Assembly (NCBI GenBank): GCA_035719045.1 | Contig: DASTGO010000289.1 | Span: forward strand, 1 to 17,238 | Source: DASTGO01 sp035719045 | GTDB lineage: Bacteria > Actinomycetota > Actinomycetes > Actinomycetales > Kineosporiaceae | Length of the DNA stretch: 17,238 bases | Direction: 5' to 3' | In this document: positions 1-6,964 of the stretch, one piece after another | Layout: each line of letters begins with the position of its first letter | How positions within the stretch are numbered: the stretch's first letter is position 1 | Notes under the pieces: model-generated | The model's input: the letters and a program-made list of their open reading frames with translations, nothing else | What the model was told of the DNA's origin: nothing | Databases searched by the model: none | Program-made: the position numbers and the translations under genes

Positions 1-2
1 CG

Positions 3-644
3 AGCGCCTCGGCGGAGGAGGTGGACGAGGTCCGCTGGCTGCACCTGAGCGACGCCCGCGGCCGGCTCACCCGGGCGGGTGACCTCGCCCCGCTGGACGC
101 CCTGACCGCGGCGGCCGCCGACGAGGTGCTGGCCGGCCGACCGGTGATCATCGTCCGGCACGCCGCCGCCCGGCCCCGGGACACCTGGGCCCGCGCGGAT
201 GCCGACCGCCCGCTGGTGGCCTCCGGACGCCGGCAGGCGCTGGCCCTGTCGGCGCTGCTGCGCTGCTGGCAGCCGGAGCGGGTGGTCAGCTCGCCGTGGC
301 GGCGCTGCCTGGAGACCCTCGGGCCGTACCTGGCGGCCAGCGGAGCCCGGCTGCGGGTCAAGGGCGGACTGTCCGAGGACGGGTTCCGCCGCGATCCGGG
401 CAAGGCGGGCCGGCATCTGGCGAACCTGCTCGGTCGCGACGGTGCCGGCCTGCTGTGCACCCACCGCCCGGTGCTGCCGGCCGTGCTGGACGTGCTGCGG
501 GCCGCCGCCGACGAGCCGGTCCGGGCGCTGATCCCCTCCGCCGACCCCTACCTGGCCCCGGGTGAGGTGCTCGTCGCGCACACGGTCAGCGGATCACGCG
601 GCCCGCGGGTGGTGGCCGTCGAGCGGCATCCGTCCGGGGGCTGA
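3..644 (+). CDS. Nudix hydrolase/histidine phosphatase fusion, MutT1-type, 5'-truncated by window edge
   Basis: The reading frame is open from the first bases, so the start lies outside the window; the GTG at base 21 is internal. The first visible residues (EEVDEVRWL) match the end of a Nudix domain, where this phrase is common. A histidine phosphatase domain follows. Counting from the GTG, the RHG-type motif is VRHAAA (Arg46, His47), the second basic patch is SSPWRRC (90-96), and the second catalytic His is in CTHRP (about 148). This Nudix plus phosphatase order is that of mycobacterial MutT1, which cleans oxidised guanine nucleotides (8-oxo-(d)GTP) and also acts on diadenosine polyphosphates. 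In Streptomyces such a gene commonly lies between ppk and pstS, which agrees with pst downstream here. Family is secure; exact substrate is inferred. Confidence 0.85.
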   Translation, partial: SASAEEVDEVRWLHLSDARGRLTRAGDLAPLDALTAAAADEVLAGRPVIIVRHAAARPRDTWARADADRPLVASGRRQALALSALLRCWQPERVVSSPWRRCLETLGPYLAASGARLRVKGGLSEDGFRRDPGKAGRHLANLLGRDGAGLLCTHRPVLPAVLDVLRAAADEPVRALIPSADPYLAPGEVLVAHTVSGSRGPRVVAVERHPSGG

Positions 645-668
645 CCGGGGCGCCGACCTCGACCGCAG

Positions 669-3239
669 CTAGCGGAGCCCTGGCCCTGTGGCGTTGGTGC
701 GCCGGCTGGTCAGCCAGGGGAGGAGGTTGTCGGGGGGCATCGGGCGGCTGAGGTACCAGCCCTGGACCAGGTCGCAGCCGATGGTGCGCAGGAGGTCCCA
801 GGCCGCAGCGTCCTCGGCCCCTTCGGCGACGACGGTGAGTCCGAGGTGGTGGCCGAGGTCGACGATGGCCTGCACGATCGCCAGGTCGTCGCCGCCGTGT
901 CCGAGTCCGCCGACGAAGGCCCGGTCGATCTTGACTTCGTGGACGGGCAGTTGTTTGAGGTACGACAGCGATGAGTATCCGGTCCCGAAGTCGTCGACGG
1001 ACAGCCGGATGCCGAGGTCGCGCAGTTGGTGCAGAACGCAGATCGCTCGTGCCGGGTCGGTCATCACCGAGCTCTCGGTGACCTCCAGGGTCAGTCGGGT
1101 GCTGGGGATCTGGTGTCGTCCCAGGGCGTCCACGACGAGGTGGATGAGGTCGGGGTCGTTGAGGCTGGAGGCGGAGAGGTTCACTGCCACGGCGAGGTCT
1201 TCGCCGGCGGACCGCCACTGCCGGCAGGCGGCCAGGCCCTGGTCGAGGATCTGCGCGGTGAGCTCGGGGATCAGGCCGTGTCGCTCGGCGAGCGGGATGA
1301 ACTCATCCGGGCTGACGGAGCCGTGTGCGGGGTGGTGCCACCGGGCCAGCACCTCGACCCCGATCACGCGGTCGTCCGTGAGCCGGGCCTGTGGTTGGAC
1401 GTGGATGTCCAGTGCATGGTGTTCCAGGGTGCTGCGGAGGTCGGAGATGAGGGCGAGCCTGGTCGGATGGGGGCCGTCCGGGCCGGGCCGGTAGAGGCAC
1501 AGACTGCGGCCGGACGTCTTCGCCTCGTACATCGCCTGGTGTGCCAGGCGGAGCAGGGTGCCGACGTCGTCGGCGTGGTCGGGGGCCAGGGCGATCCCGA
1601 GCGAGGCTCGCACGGGCACGCGCAGGCCGGACAGCTCGAACGGTGGTTCCAGGCACTGCAGGAGTTGGCGGGCCAGGTGCAGGGCGTCGTCCGGGGTGCC
1701 TGCAGGGGCGGCCACGGCGTACTCGTCGCCGCCGAGTCGGGCCACGTACCGGTCGGGTCCGGCGAATCGGGCCAGGCGTCCTGCGACGTCGACGAGCAGG
1801 CGGTCGCCCTGTTCGGGGCCGAGGGCGTCGTTGACCTCCTTGAACTGGTCCAGGTCCATGAGCAGGACGGCGATCCCGGGGCCGGCCCCGTCGTCGAGGA
1901 CCTGCAGGGCGGCCGCGAGGTGGCGTTGCAGGGAGGGCCGGTTGGGCAGGCCGGTGAGCCTGTCGTGATTGGCGTCGTGGCGCAGGCGCTCGGCGAGCTG
2001 GCCGCTGCCGAGGGCGAGTCCGGCGTGGTTGGCCACGGTTGTCAGCAGTTGGACGTCGGAGTCGTCGTAGGCGCGGACGTCGCCCATGCGGTCGCCGACG
2101 ATGAGGACGCCGATCATCCCGGTCACGCCGGGCATCGGGACGGCGACGGCCTCCCGCAGGGTGTGTGCGGCCAGCCAGTTCCGGGCCTGCGGTTCCTTGG
2201 CGGCCCGGGGGACGAGCAGGGGACGGCCGTCGTGGAGCACCTGTGAGAGCAGCCAGTGGTCCGCCGGGGTCACGGGTTCCTCCAGGCGGGCCAGCCGCCC
2301 GGTGGGGCCGAGCCGGATCCGGGCCAGTCCGCCGGGGTCGGTGCCGACGAAGACTGCTTCGGCGTGCTCGGCGTGCAGGAGGTGTTTGGCTTCGCTGAGC
2401 ACGTTGCGCAGCAGGGTCTCGGCCTCCGGGGTGGCGCTGACCGCCCGGGTGAATCCGTGCAGCCGCTCCAGGCTGAGGTGCTGATCGGCCAGGCGGGCGT
2501 AGGAGCGGTAGGCGAGCAGCAGGAGCAGGGCGCAGGCGGTCAGGGGGATCGCAGCCGCCGGCGAGTAGGACAGGCTGGTGGCGGCGACCAGTGCCGTGGT
2601 GACGACCACCGCGGTGGTCGGTTGGCCGGTGGTCAGGATGTCCCGGGCGAGCGTCCGCGGCCGCGGACGGCCCTCGTAGACGGCGAAGACTGCCGCGAGC
2701 GCCACCTCGCTGAGGGCGTTGGCCAGGTACGTGGCGACGTAGGCGGCCAGCCACAGCCGGGGCGAGGCAGCCGAGTCGTGCCGGGCGATCGCGTCGAAGG
2801 CCACGGCTGCCAGCGCCGTCTCGGCGCCGTACATGGCCAGGTTGAACGTCGTCTTCAGGGGCGAGGAGCGGCGGACCGCGACCAGGACCACCAGGGACCC
2901 GATCAGCCTGCCGGCGAGCAGCTGCACCGGCGTCGCGAAGCACAGCCCGAGCACCAGCGGCAGCTCGCTGAGCGAGACGGTCTGCGCTTCCCGCTTGATC
3001 TGGATGACCATGACCACCGACTCGGTGGCCGCGAACGCGATCGCCAGCGCCCACCAGGTCAGGGGAAGCCCGGGCAGTATCGGTGGGCGCCCGGCCAGCT
3101 GGGGTGCCAACACCACGGTGGGGGCGGCGAGCAGCGCCGCCAGAGCGAGGACGCGGACGGCGGCCCCCCGGCGTCCAGGTGTCGGGTCGACCGGGGCATC
3201 GGGGCGCGACGCCTCGGCGGGCGGTCGGGCCTCGGCCAT
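669..3239 (-). CDS. membrane GAF-GGDEF-EAL cyclic-di-GMP turnover protein
   Basis: 856 aa. Residues 28-245 hold about six to seven hydrophobic segments, forming a membrane sensor module. A GAF-like domain follows (about 260-410), then GGDEF (about 425-585) and EAL (about 595-845). The GGDEF signature reads RLGGDEY (501-507), with Tyr for Phe, and the substrate-site phrase is DLDQFKEVNDALGPEQGD. No RxxD inhibitory site is present five residues upstream. The EAL signature is EVL (628-630), and the other catalytic phrases are intact: NLSASSL, EVTES, DDFGTGYSSLSYLKQLP, KIDRAFV, VVAEGAE, QGWYLSRPMP. The phosphodiesterase half is therefore probably active; the cyclase half is uncertain. In actinomycetes c-di-GMP controls development. 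The ATG has only a weak AGGG close upstream. The gene is downstream of the S8 protease on the same strand, but a hairpin separates them, so it probably has its own promoter. Confidence 0.9.
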   Translation of the reverse strand: MAEARPPAEASRPDAPVDPTPGRRGAAVRVLALAALLAAPTVVLAPQLAGRPPILPGLPLTWWALAIAFAATESVVMVIQIKREAQTVSLSELPLVLGLCFATPVQLLAGRLIGSLVVLVAVRRSSPLKTTFNLAMYGAETALAAVAFDAIARHDSAASPRLWLAAYVATYLANALSEVALAAVFAVYEGRPRPRTLARDILTTGQPTTAVVVTTALVAATSLSYSPAAAIPLTACALLLLLAYRSYARLADQHLSLERLHGFTRAVSATPEAETLLRNVLSEAKHLLHAEHAEAVFVGTDPGGLARIRLGPTGRLARLEEPVTPADHWLLSQVLHDGRPLLVPRAAKEPQARNWLAAHTLREAVAVPMPGVTGMIGVLIVGDRMGDVRAYDDSDVQLLTTVANHAGLALGSGQLAERLRHDANHDRLTGLPNRPSLQRHLAAALQVLDDGAGPGIAVLLMDLDQFKEVNDALGPEQGDRLLVDVAGRLARFAGPDRYVARLGGDEYAVAAPAGTPDDALHLARQLLQCLEPPFELSGLRVPVRASLGIALAPDHADDVGTLLRLAHQAMYEAKTSGRSLCLYRPGPDGPHPTRLALISDLRSTLEHHALDIHVQPQARLTDDRVIGVEVLARWHHPAHGSVSPDEFIPLAERHGLIPELTAQILDQGLAACRQWRSAGEDLAVAVNLSASSLNDPDLIHLVVDALGRHQIPSTRLTLEVTESSVMTDPARAICVLHQLRDLGIRLSVDDFGTGYSSLSYLKQLPVHEVKIDRAFVGGLGHGGDDLAIVQAIVDLGHHLGLTVVAEGAEDAAAWDLLRTIGCDLVQGWYLSRPMPPDNLLPWLTSRRTNATGPGLR

Positions 3240-3331
3240 GCCCTACGTTTCGGCTGCGATCGCGACATCCTGGAGCCACCTCGACCGGTCGCACCCGCCT
3301 GCGGCCCGCGTGACGAGGGCTGGATCCGCGA

Positions 3332-3360
3332 GGACGGCCGCCCGCGCAGGGCGGCCGTCC
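3332..3360 (-). terminator. perfect hairpin downstream of the S8 protease gene
   Basis: GGACGGCCGCCC (3332-3343) and its exact complement GGGCGGCCGTCC (3349-3360) form a 12-bp stem around the 5-nt loop GCGCA. It begins about 80 nt after the protease stop codon and has no T-tract, as is usual for high-GC actinomycete terminators. It would separate the protease transcript from the GGDEF-EAL gene. Confidence 0.6.
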
Positions 3361-3441
3361 AGGTGCGTGGCGGCGGTGGGGAGCGTCGGAAGGTCTACCG
3401 GGGGCGAGCCCGGAGGCCGGCCCCGGCGGCGGCTGCGGACG

Positions 3442-5226
3442 TCAGCTCCAGGTGGCGGACGACCAGGTGGAGGCCTGCCAGTTCGAGCTCGCCCACCCGG
3501 CGCCGAGCCAGCTCTTGGAGTCCCAGCCCGCGCCCAGCCAGCTCTTGGAGTCCCAGTTGGCCGTCAGCCAGCTCTTCGACGACCAGTCGGCGCCGGTCCA
3601 GCGGACCCCCTGCCAGGAGATGGCGTTGGCCATGCCGGTACCGGTCCAGACCGTGCCGTTCCACGACCCGCCGTTCCACGACGTCCCGGCCCTGCTGGCT
3701 GCCCCCCAGGCGGCAGCGTTCCAGGCCTGGCCGAAGATGTCCTTCTCGCCGGTGAGGACGGTCAGCCCGTCGGTGAGGTGACTGCCGCCGCGGGCTGCTT
3801 CCAGGGAGCCGGCGCCGGTCGAGGTGGTGGCCTGGGCGGTGTTCTTGGTCGATGGGGTGTACCCGATGAGCTTGTCGGCGTAGGGGATTCCCAGGCCGGT
3901 CCAGATCGTCTTGGTCGAGGTCGGCGGGGTGGCGTTGTGCATCAACGCGTCCTTGACCTGATCGGGCGTCGCGCCGGGGAACTTCGACACGTACAGGGCC
4001 GCCTCACCGGACACCACGGCCGCCGCCTGGGAGGTGCCGGAGCCACGGAAGAAGCGGGTGCCGACCCGGGCCGCGGGATTGTTCTGGTCGATGAAGCCGT
4101 TCGGATCACGAAGCCCGAGCAGGTGCACGCCGGGGGCGATCACGTCGACCGCTCTGGCGGTGGTGCCCCGCTGGGAGAACGCCGGGATCGTGTCGTCCGC
4201 CGCCGCGAGGGAGTTGTTGGGGTCCTCGGCACCGACGGCCACCACCATCGGGTCGTTGGCCGGGTCGGCGAGTTCCTGCCGGGCGGTGCCGTCGTTGCCG
4301 GCGGAGACGATCACCGTGATCCCTGCCTGCCAGGCGTTCTCGACCGCGTAGTCCAGCGGGTCCAGCCGGTAGTCCTGACTGCTGCCGGTGCCGTAGGACA
4401 GGTTGAGCACCTTGATGTTCAACCCGTTGCGGTGCGCGTTCTGGGTGACCCAGTCGATCGCGGCGATCACCTGGGAGACGTCGGCCCCGCCGTCGCTGTT
4501 GGCCACCTTGATGCTGACGATCCGGGCGTCCGGGGCGATCCCGGTGAACTGGTGCGAGGTGGAGTCGGCGTAGGTGGAGCCGGTGGCGACCGCGTCCCGG
4601 CCGGCGATGATCGAGGCCATGTGGGTGCCGTGGCCGAAGGTGTCCATCCCGTTGGCGATGGAGGGGTTCTGGGACTCGATGGACAGGTCCGGCCCGACGA
4701 TCACGTTGCCGCTGGTGAGCCCCTGCACCGGGACGACGCCGGAGTCGATCAGCGCGACGTCCACGCCCTTGCCGGTCACGCCCTTGCCCCACGCCTGCGT
4801 GGCATGGACCACCTGCGCCGCGTAGTACAGCGACCCCTCGTCCTTGGTGACGTCATAGCCCAGCACGGGGTCGACCGACATGAGCCGCCCGGCGGCGTCC
4901 GGGGTCACCGAGCGGACACCGGGGGCGTGGGCGAGCCCGGACAACGCCGCGTCCGGCACGGTCGCCGCGACACCGTCGATGACGGGCAGGCTCCGGCGCA
5001 CCGTACCGCCCGCCACCGTGACCGCGTCCTCGACGGCGTTCAGGTTCCCCGGCGTCCCGCTGACGATCACGTGGCTCGTCCCGCCGGACGACCCCGACCT
5101 CGCCGCCCCGGACGCCGGGGGGCTGGTCGGTGAGGTCGTGGATGAGGTACCTGCCCAGGCGGCCGGCGACGCGAGGAAGGATCCCGCCGCCACGACCACC
5201 ACCGCCGCCGTGAGCCCGACCCGCAT
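3442..5226 (-). CDS. secreted S8 subtilisin-like serine protease with Trp-repeat C-terminus
   Basis: 594 aa from the ATG at 5226. This start follows GGAGG by 9 nt and gives a clean Sec signal peptide: MR, a hydrophobic run, cleavage after SPAAWA near residue 25. An ATG at 5232 is too close to the same ribosome site. A propeptide of the I9 inhibitor type spans about 50-110. The catalytic triad is visible: Asp161 in LIDSGV, His199 in GHGTHMAS, Ser399 in GTSQAAA, plus oxyanion Asn311 in SAGNDG. From about residue 502 to the end a Trp recurs roughly every five residues. The protein should be exported, self-processed and act outside the cell; substrate unknown. It is divergent from pstS across 500 bp and is followed by a hairpin terminator. 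Family certain, role of the tail unknown. Confidence 0.93.
   Translation of the reverse strand: MRVGLTAAVVVVAAGSFLASPAAWAGTSSTTSPTSPPASGAARSGSSGGTSHVIVSGTPGNLNAVEDAVTVAGGTVRRSLPVIDGVAATVPDAALSGLAHAPGVRSVTPDAAGRLMSVDPVLGYDVTKDEGSLYYAAQVVHATQAWGKGVTGKGVDVALIDSGVVPVQGLTSGNVIVGPDLSIESQNPSIANGMDTFGHGTHMASIIAGRDAVATGSTYADSTSHQFTGIAPDARIVSIKVANSDGGADVSQVIAAIDWVTQNAHRNGLNIKVLNLSYGTGSSQDYRLDPLDYAVENAWQAGITVIVSAGNDGTARQELADPANDPMVVAVGAEDPNNSLAAADDTIPAFSQRGTTARAVDVIAPGVHLLGLRDPNGFIDQNNPAARVGTRFFRGSGTSQAAAVVSGEAALYVSKFPGATPDQVKDALMHNATPPTSTKTIWTGLGIPYADKLIGYTPSTKNTAQATTSTGAGSLEAARGGSHLTDGLTVLTGEKDIFGQAWNAAAWGAASRAGTSWNGGSWNGTVWTGTGMANAISWQGVRWTGADWSSKSWLTANWDSKSWLGAGWDSKSWLGAGWASSNWQASTWSSATWS
3445..3723 (-). 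repeat. pentad tryptophan repeat in the S8 protease C-terminus
   Basis: Counting from the ATG at 5226, Trp occurs at 502, 507, 517, 522, 527 and then every fifth residue from 538 to 593. The core units read WDSKSWLGAG. At DNA level a 21-nt stretch (3506-3526) is repeated exactly 30 nt later (3536-3556), and a third copy is degenerate, which indicates recent tandem expansion by ten codons. Confidence 0.9.
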
Positions 5227-5529
5227 GCACATCACCCTCCGCACTTGACTGGTGACGCAAGGAAAGCAACGGGGTGGACCCAGCGACAGAGGTGCGGCCC
5301 GAAGTTGCACCGTGCGGAGCAACGAGCGGCGCCGTATCCACCGGGTGGAGCAGCGGGGCCCACCGTGGGAGACGGACAGTGATCACACGTTTCCGGTCAG
5401 TTGCGCCGAACGGGTGTCACCCCGGTCTCGACGGGCGCCCCTCACAAGTTCGGTGGGGAGACGCGCAGGACTCCCGCCTGGCCGCCGGCGGCCACACCCC
5501 GCTCTCGCCCGGCCGGGATCCCCACGGCC
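5227..5529. other. non-coding divergent region, protease side
   Basis: This is the first 300 bp of the gap between the protease and pstS. I see no convincing gene. An open frame in phase with pstS runs through it but lacks codon or protein sense. The GGAGG ribosome site of the protease lies at about 5236-5240. An inverted repeat GTTGC/GCAAC spans 5304-5323. The protease promoter must lie here, but no -35/-10 pair stands out. Confidence 0.5.
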
Positions 5530-5551
5530 CGTTCACCTTCCGGTCAGCTGG
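5530..5551 (+). promoter_or_regulatory. distal PHO box upstream of pstS
   Basis: Two 11-nt direct-repeat units, CGTTCACCTTC and CGGTCAGCTGG, match the actinomycete PhoP site (GTTCACC core, 11-nt period). They lie exactly 55 nt (five repeat lengths) upstream of the proximal cluster, so they are in the same register. Confidence 0.65.
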
Positions 5552-5584
5552 GAGTCGTCGGGGCTTGCCCCAGCGGAAGGGCTG

Positions 5585-5628
5585 TATTCAACCCTGGTTC
5601 ACCTTGCCCGGGCCACTGCTTCACCTGC
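5585..5628 (+). promoter_or_regulatory. proximal PHO box (PhoP binding site) of pstS
   Basis: Four 11-nt units in register: TATTCAACCCT, GGTTCACCTTG, a degenerate CCCGGGCCACT, and GCTTCACCTGC. Units 2 and 4 match the Streptomyces PHO-box consensus closely. The cluster ends just before a -10-like TAGCGT, so bound PhoP would sit at the -35 position and activate pstS under phosphate limitation. Confidence 0.82.
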
Positions 5629-5634
5629 CGTCCC

Positions 5635-5640
5635 TAGCGT
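5635..5640 (+). promoter_or_regulatory. putative -10 element of the pstS promoter
   Basis: TAGCGT fits the principal-sigma -10 form TAgnnT. There is no good -35 at 17 bp; the PHO box occupies that place, as expected for a PhoP-dependent promoter. Transcription would start near 5647, giving a leader of about 80 nt. Confidence 0.45.
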
Positions 5641-5726
5641 CCTTCATGGGCGCCATCAGGGCCCCGCGGCGCATGCAGGACTGCGGCGCCGGTCCGGTAC
5701 CAGTGACTCGAGAAGGAACAGGTTCA

Positions 5727-6845
5727 GTGAAGCTTTCCCGGTCCGGCCGCCTCGCCGGCGCCGCCATCGCCGGCGCCCTCGCGCTGACGGCCTGTGGCTC
5801 CGACAACAACACGTCCACCTCGACCTCGTCGGCCGCGTCGGGCTCCTCGTCGGCGGCGGCGATCTCCTGCGCCAAGGGCACGCTGAACTCCTCGGGCTCC
5901 ACCGCCCAGGCGAACGCGATGGACCAGTGGCGCAAGGACTACCAGTCCGCCTGCTCCGGCGCGACGATCAACTACGGCGGCGGCGGCTCCGGCCAGGGCA
6001 TCACGGACTTCACCAACGCCCAGACCGCGTTCGCCGGCTCGGACTCCCCGCTCAACCCGGCCAAGGGCGAGGTGGAGAAGGCCGACGCCCGCTGCAAGAC
6101 CGGCAAGGCCGTCGACCTGCCGATGGTCGCGGGCCCGATCGCGGTGGTCTTCAACGTGGACGGCGTCTCCGCGCTGACCCTGACCCCCTCGCTGCTGGCC
6201 CAGATCTTCAGCGGCAAGATCACCACCTGGAACGACCCGGCGATCGCCGCCGCCAACTCCGGGGTGACCCTGCCCGCCACGAAGATCACCACCGTGCACC
6301 GCTCCGACTCCTCGGGCACCACGGACAACTTCACCAAGTACCTCGACGCCGCGGCGAAGGCCGACTGGACGCTCGGCCACGACAAGCAGTGGAAGGCCGA
6401 GGGCGGCCAGGGCGCCAAGGGCAGCGACGGCGTCTCCGCCACGGTGAAGTCGACCCCCGGCACCATCGGGTACGTCGAGTTCAGCTTCGCGACGAGCAAC
6501 AGCCTGAAGTACGCCAAGGTGGACAACGGGTCCGGCGCGGTCGAGCTCACCCCGGACGCGGTCGGCAAGGCGGTCGCCGCGGCCACCGTCTCCGGCACCG
6601 GCGACGACCTGAGCCTCAAGCTCGACTACGCCACCAAGGTCACGGGCGCCTACCCGATCCTGCTGGTGACCTACGAGATCACCTGCCTGCAGGGTCTTCC
6701 CGCCGACCAGGCCGCGCTGACCAAGAGCTTCCTCACCTACATCTCCAGCACCGCCGGCCAGGCGAAGCTGACCGGCCTCGGCTACGCTCCCCTGCCGACC
6801 GAGATCCAGTCGAAGGTCCAGGCCGTCGTCGCCAAGATCGCCTGA
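5727..6845 (+). CDS. pstS: phosphate-binding lipoprotein PstS
   Basis: 372 aa. It is the extracellular phosphate receptor of the PstSCAB importer. The GTG at 5727 is preferred because AAGGAA precedes it by 8 nt and it gives a standard lipoprotein signal: KLSRSGR, a hydrophobic core, then lipobox LTAC with acylated Cys23. An in-frame ATG at 5646 would add 27 residues that spoil the signal. A Ser/Thr-rich linker (29-45) follows the Cys. Phosphate-site phrases are GSTA (57-60), GSGQG (87-91), SDSPL (105-109) and RSDSSGTT (192-199), as in PstS proteins. It leads the pst cluster, is preceded by PHO boxes and followed by a hairpin before pstC. Confidence 0.96.
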   Translation: MKLSRSGRLAGAAIAGALALTACGSDNNTSTSTSSAASGSSSAAAISCAKGTLNSSGSTAQANAMDQWRKDYQSACSGATINYGGGGSGQGITDFTNAQTAFAGSDSPLNPAKGEVEKADARCKTGKAVDLPMVAGPIAVVFNVDGVSALTLTPSLLAQIFSGKITTWNDPAIAAANSGVTLPATKITTVHRSDSSGTTDNFTKYLDAAAKADWTLGHDKQWKAEGGQGAKGSDGVSATVKSTPGTIGYVEFSFATSNSLKYAKVDNGSGAVELTPDAVGKAVAAATVSGTGDDLSLKLDYATKVTGAYPILLVTYEITCLQGLPADQAALTKSFLTYISSTAGQAKLTGLGYAPLPTEIQSKVQAVVAKIA

Positions 6846-6858
6846 CACCTGTCAGGTG
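6846..6858. repeat. small palindrome directly after the pstS stop
   Basis: CACCTG-T-CAGGTG is a 13-nt palindrome that starts at the base after the pstS TGA. It may be a minor RNA stem or a protein site; its function is unknown. Confidence 0.4.
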
Positions 6859-6881
6859 ATCCACACAGCAGTACGCACCGG

Positions 6882-6911
6882 GCCCGCCCACCGCATCCGC
6901 GGCGGGCGGGC
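6882..6911 (+). terminator. strong hairpin between pstS and pstC (attenuator or mRNA stabiliser)
   Basis: GCCCGCCCACCGC (6882-6894) pairs with GCGGCGGGCGGGC (6899-6911) over 13 bp with one A-C mismatch and an ATCC loop. It lies 37 nt after the pstS stop and 53 nt before pstC, with no T-tract. Such a structure is expected to leave much more pstS mRNA than pstCAB mRNA, which suits the high PstS stoichiometry. Confidence 0.65.
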
Positions 6912-6964
6912 TCGGCCCGCGCACGGGGTAGGTCGATTCCGCCCCGGCAGGAAGGAATTCCGGG

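Noticed and set aside
645..668. Terminator between the convergent mutT-like and GGDEF-EAL genes
   Set aside because: The 24-nt gap has no inverted repeat of useful length. Termination must occur inside the opposing coding regions, so no feature is claimed.
3500..3590. CRISPR-like direct repeats
   Set aside because: The 21-nt copies at a 30-nt period are in-frame codons of the Trp repeat inside a protease gene. Only two exact copies exist and there are no true spacers.
5227..5322. Longer S8 protease start at 5322
   Set aside because: The added 32 residues do not look like a signal peptide and precede the GGAGG site that serves the ATG at 5226.
5646..5726. ATG at 5646 as the start of pstS
   Set aside because: It is in frame but would put 27 charged and polar residues before the lipoprotein signal. 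The GTG at 5727 has a ribosome site 8 nt upstream and gives a canonical lipobox.
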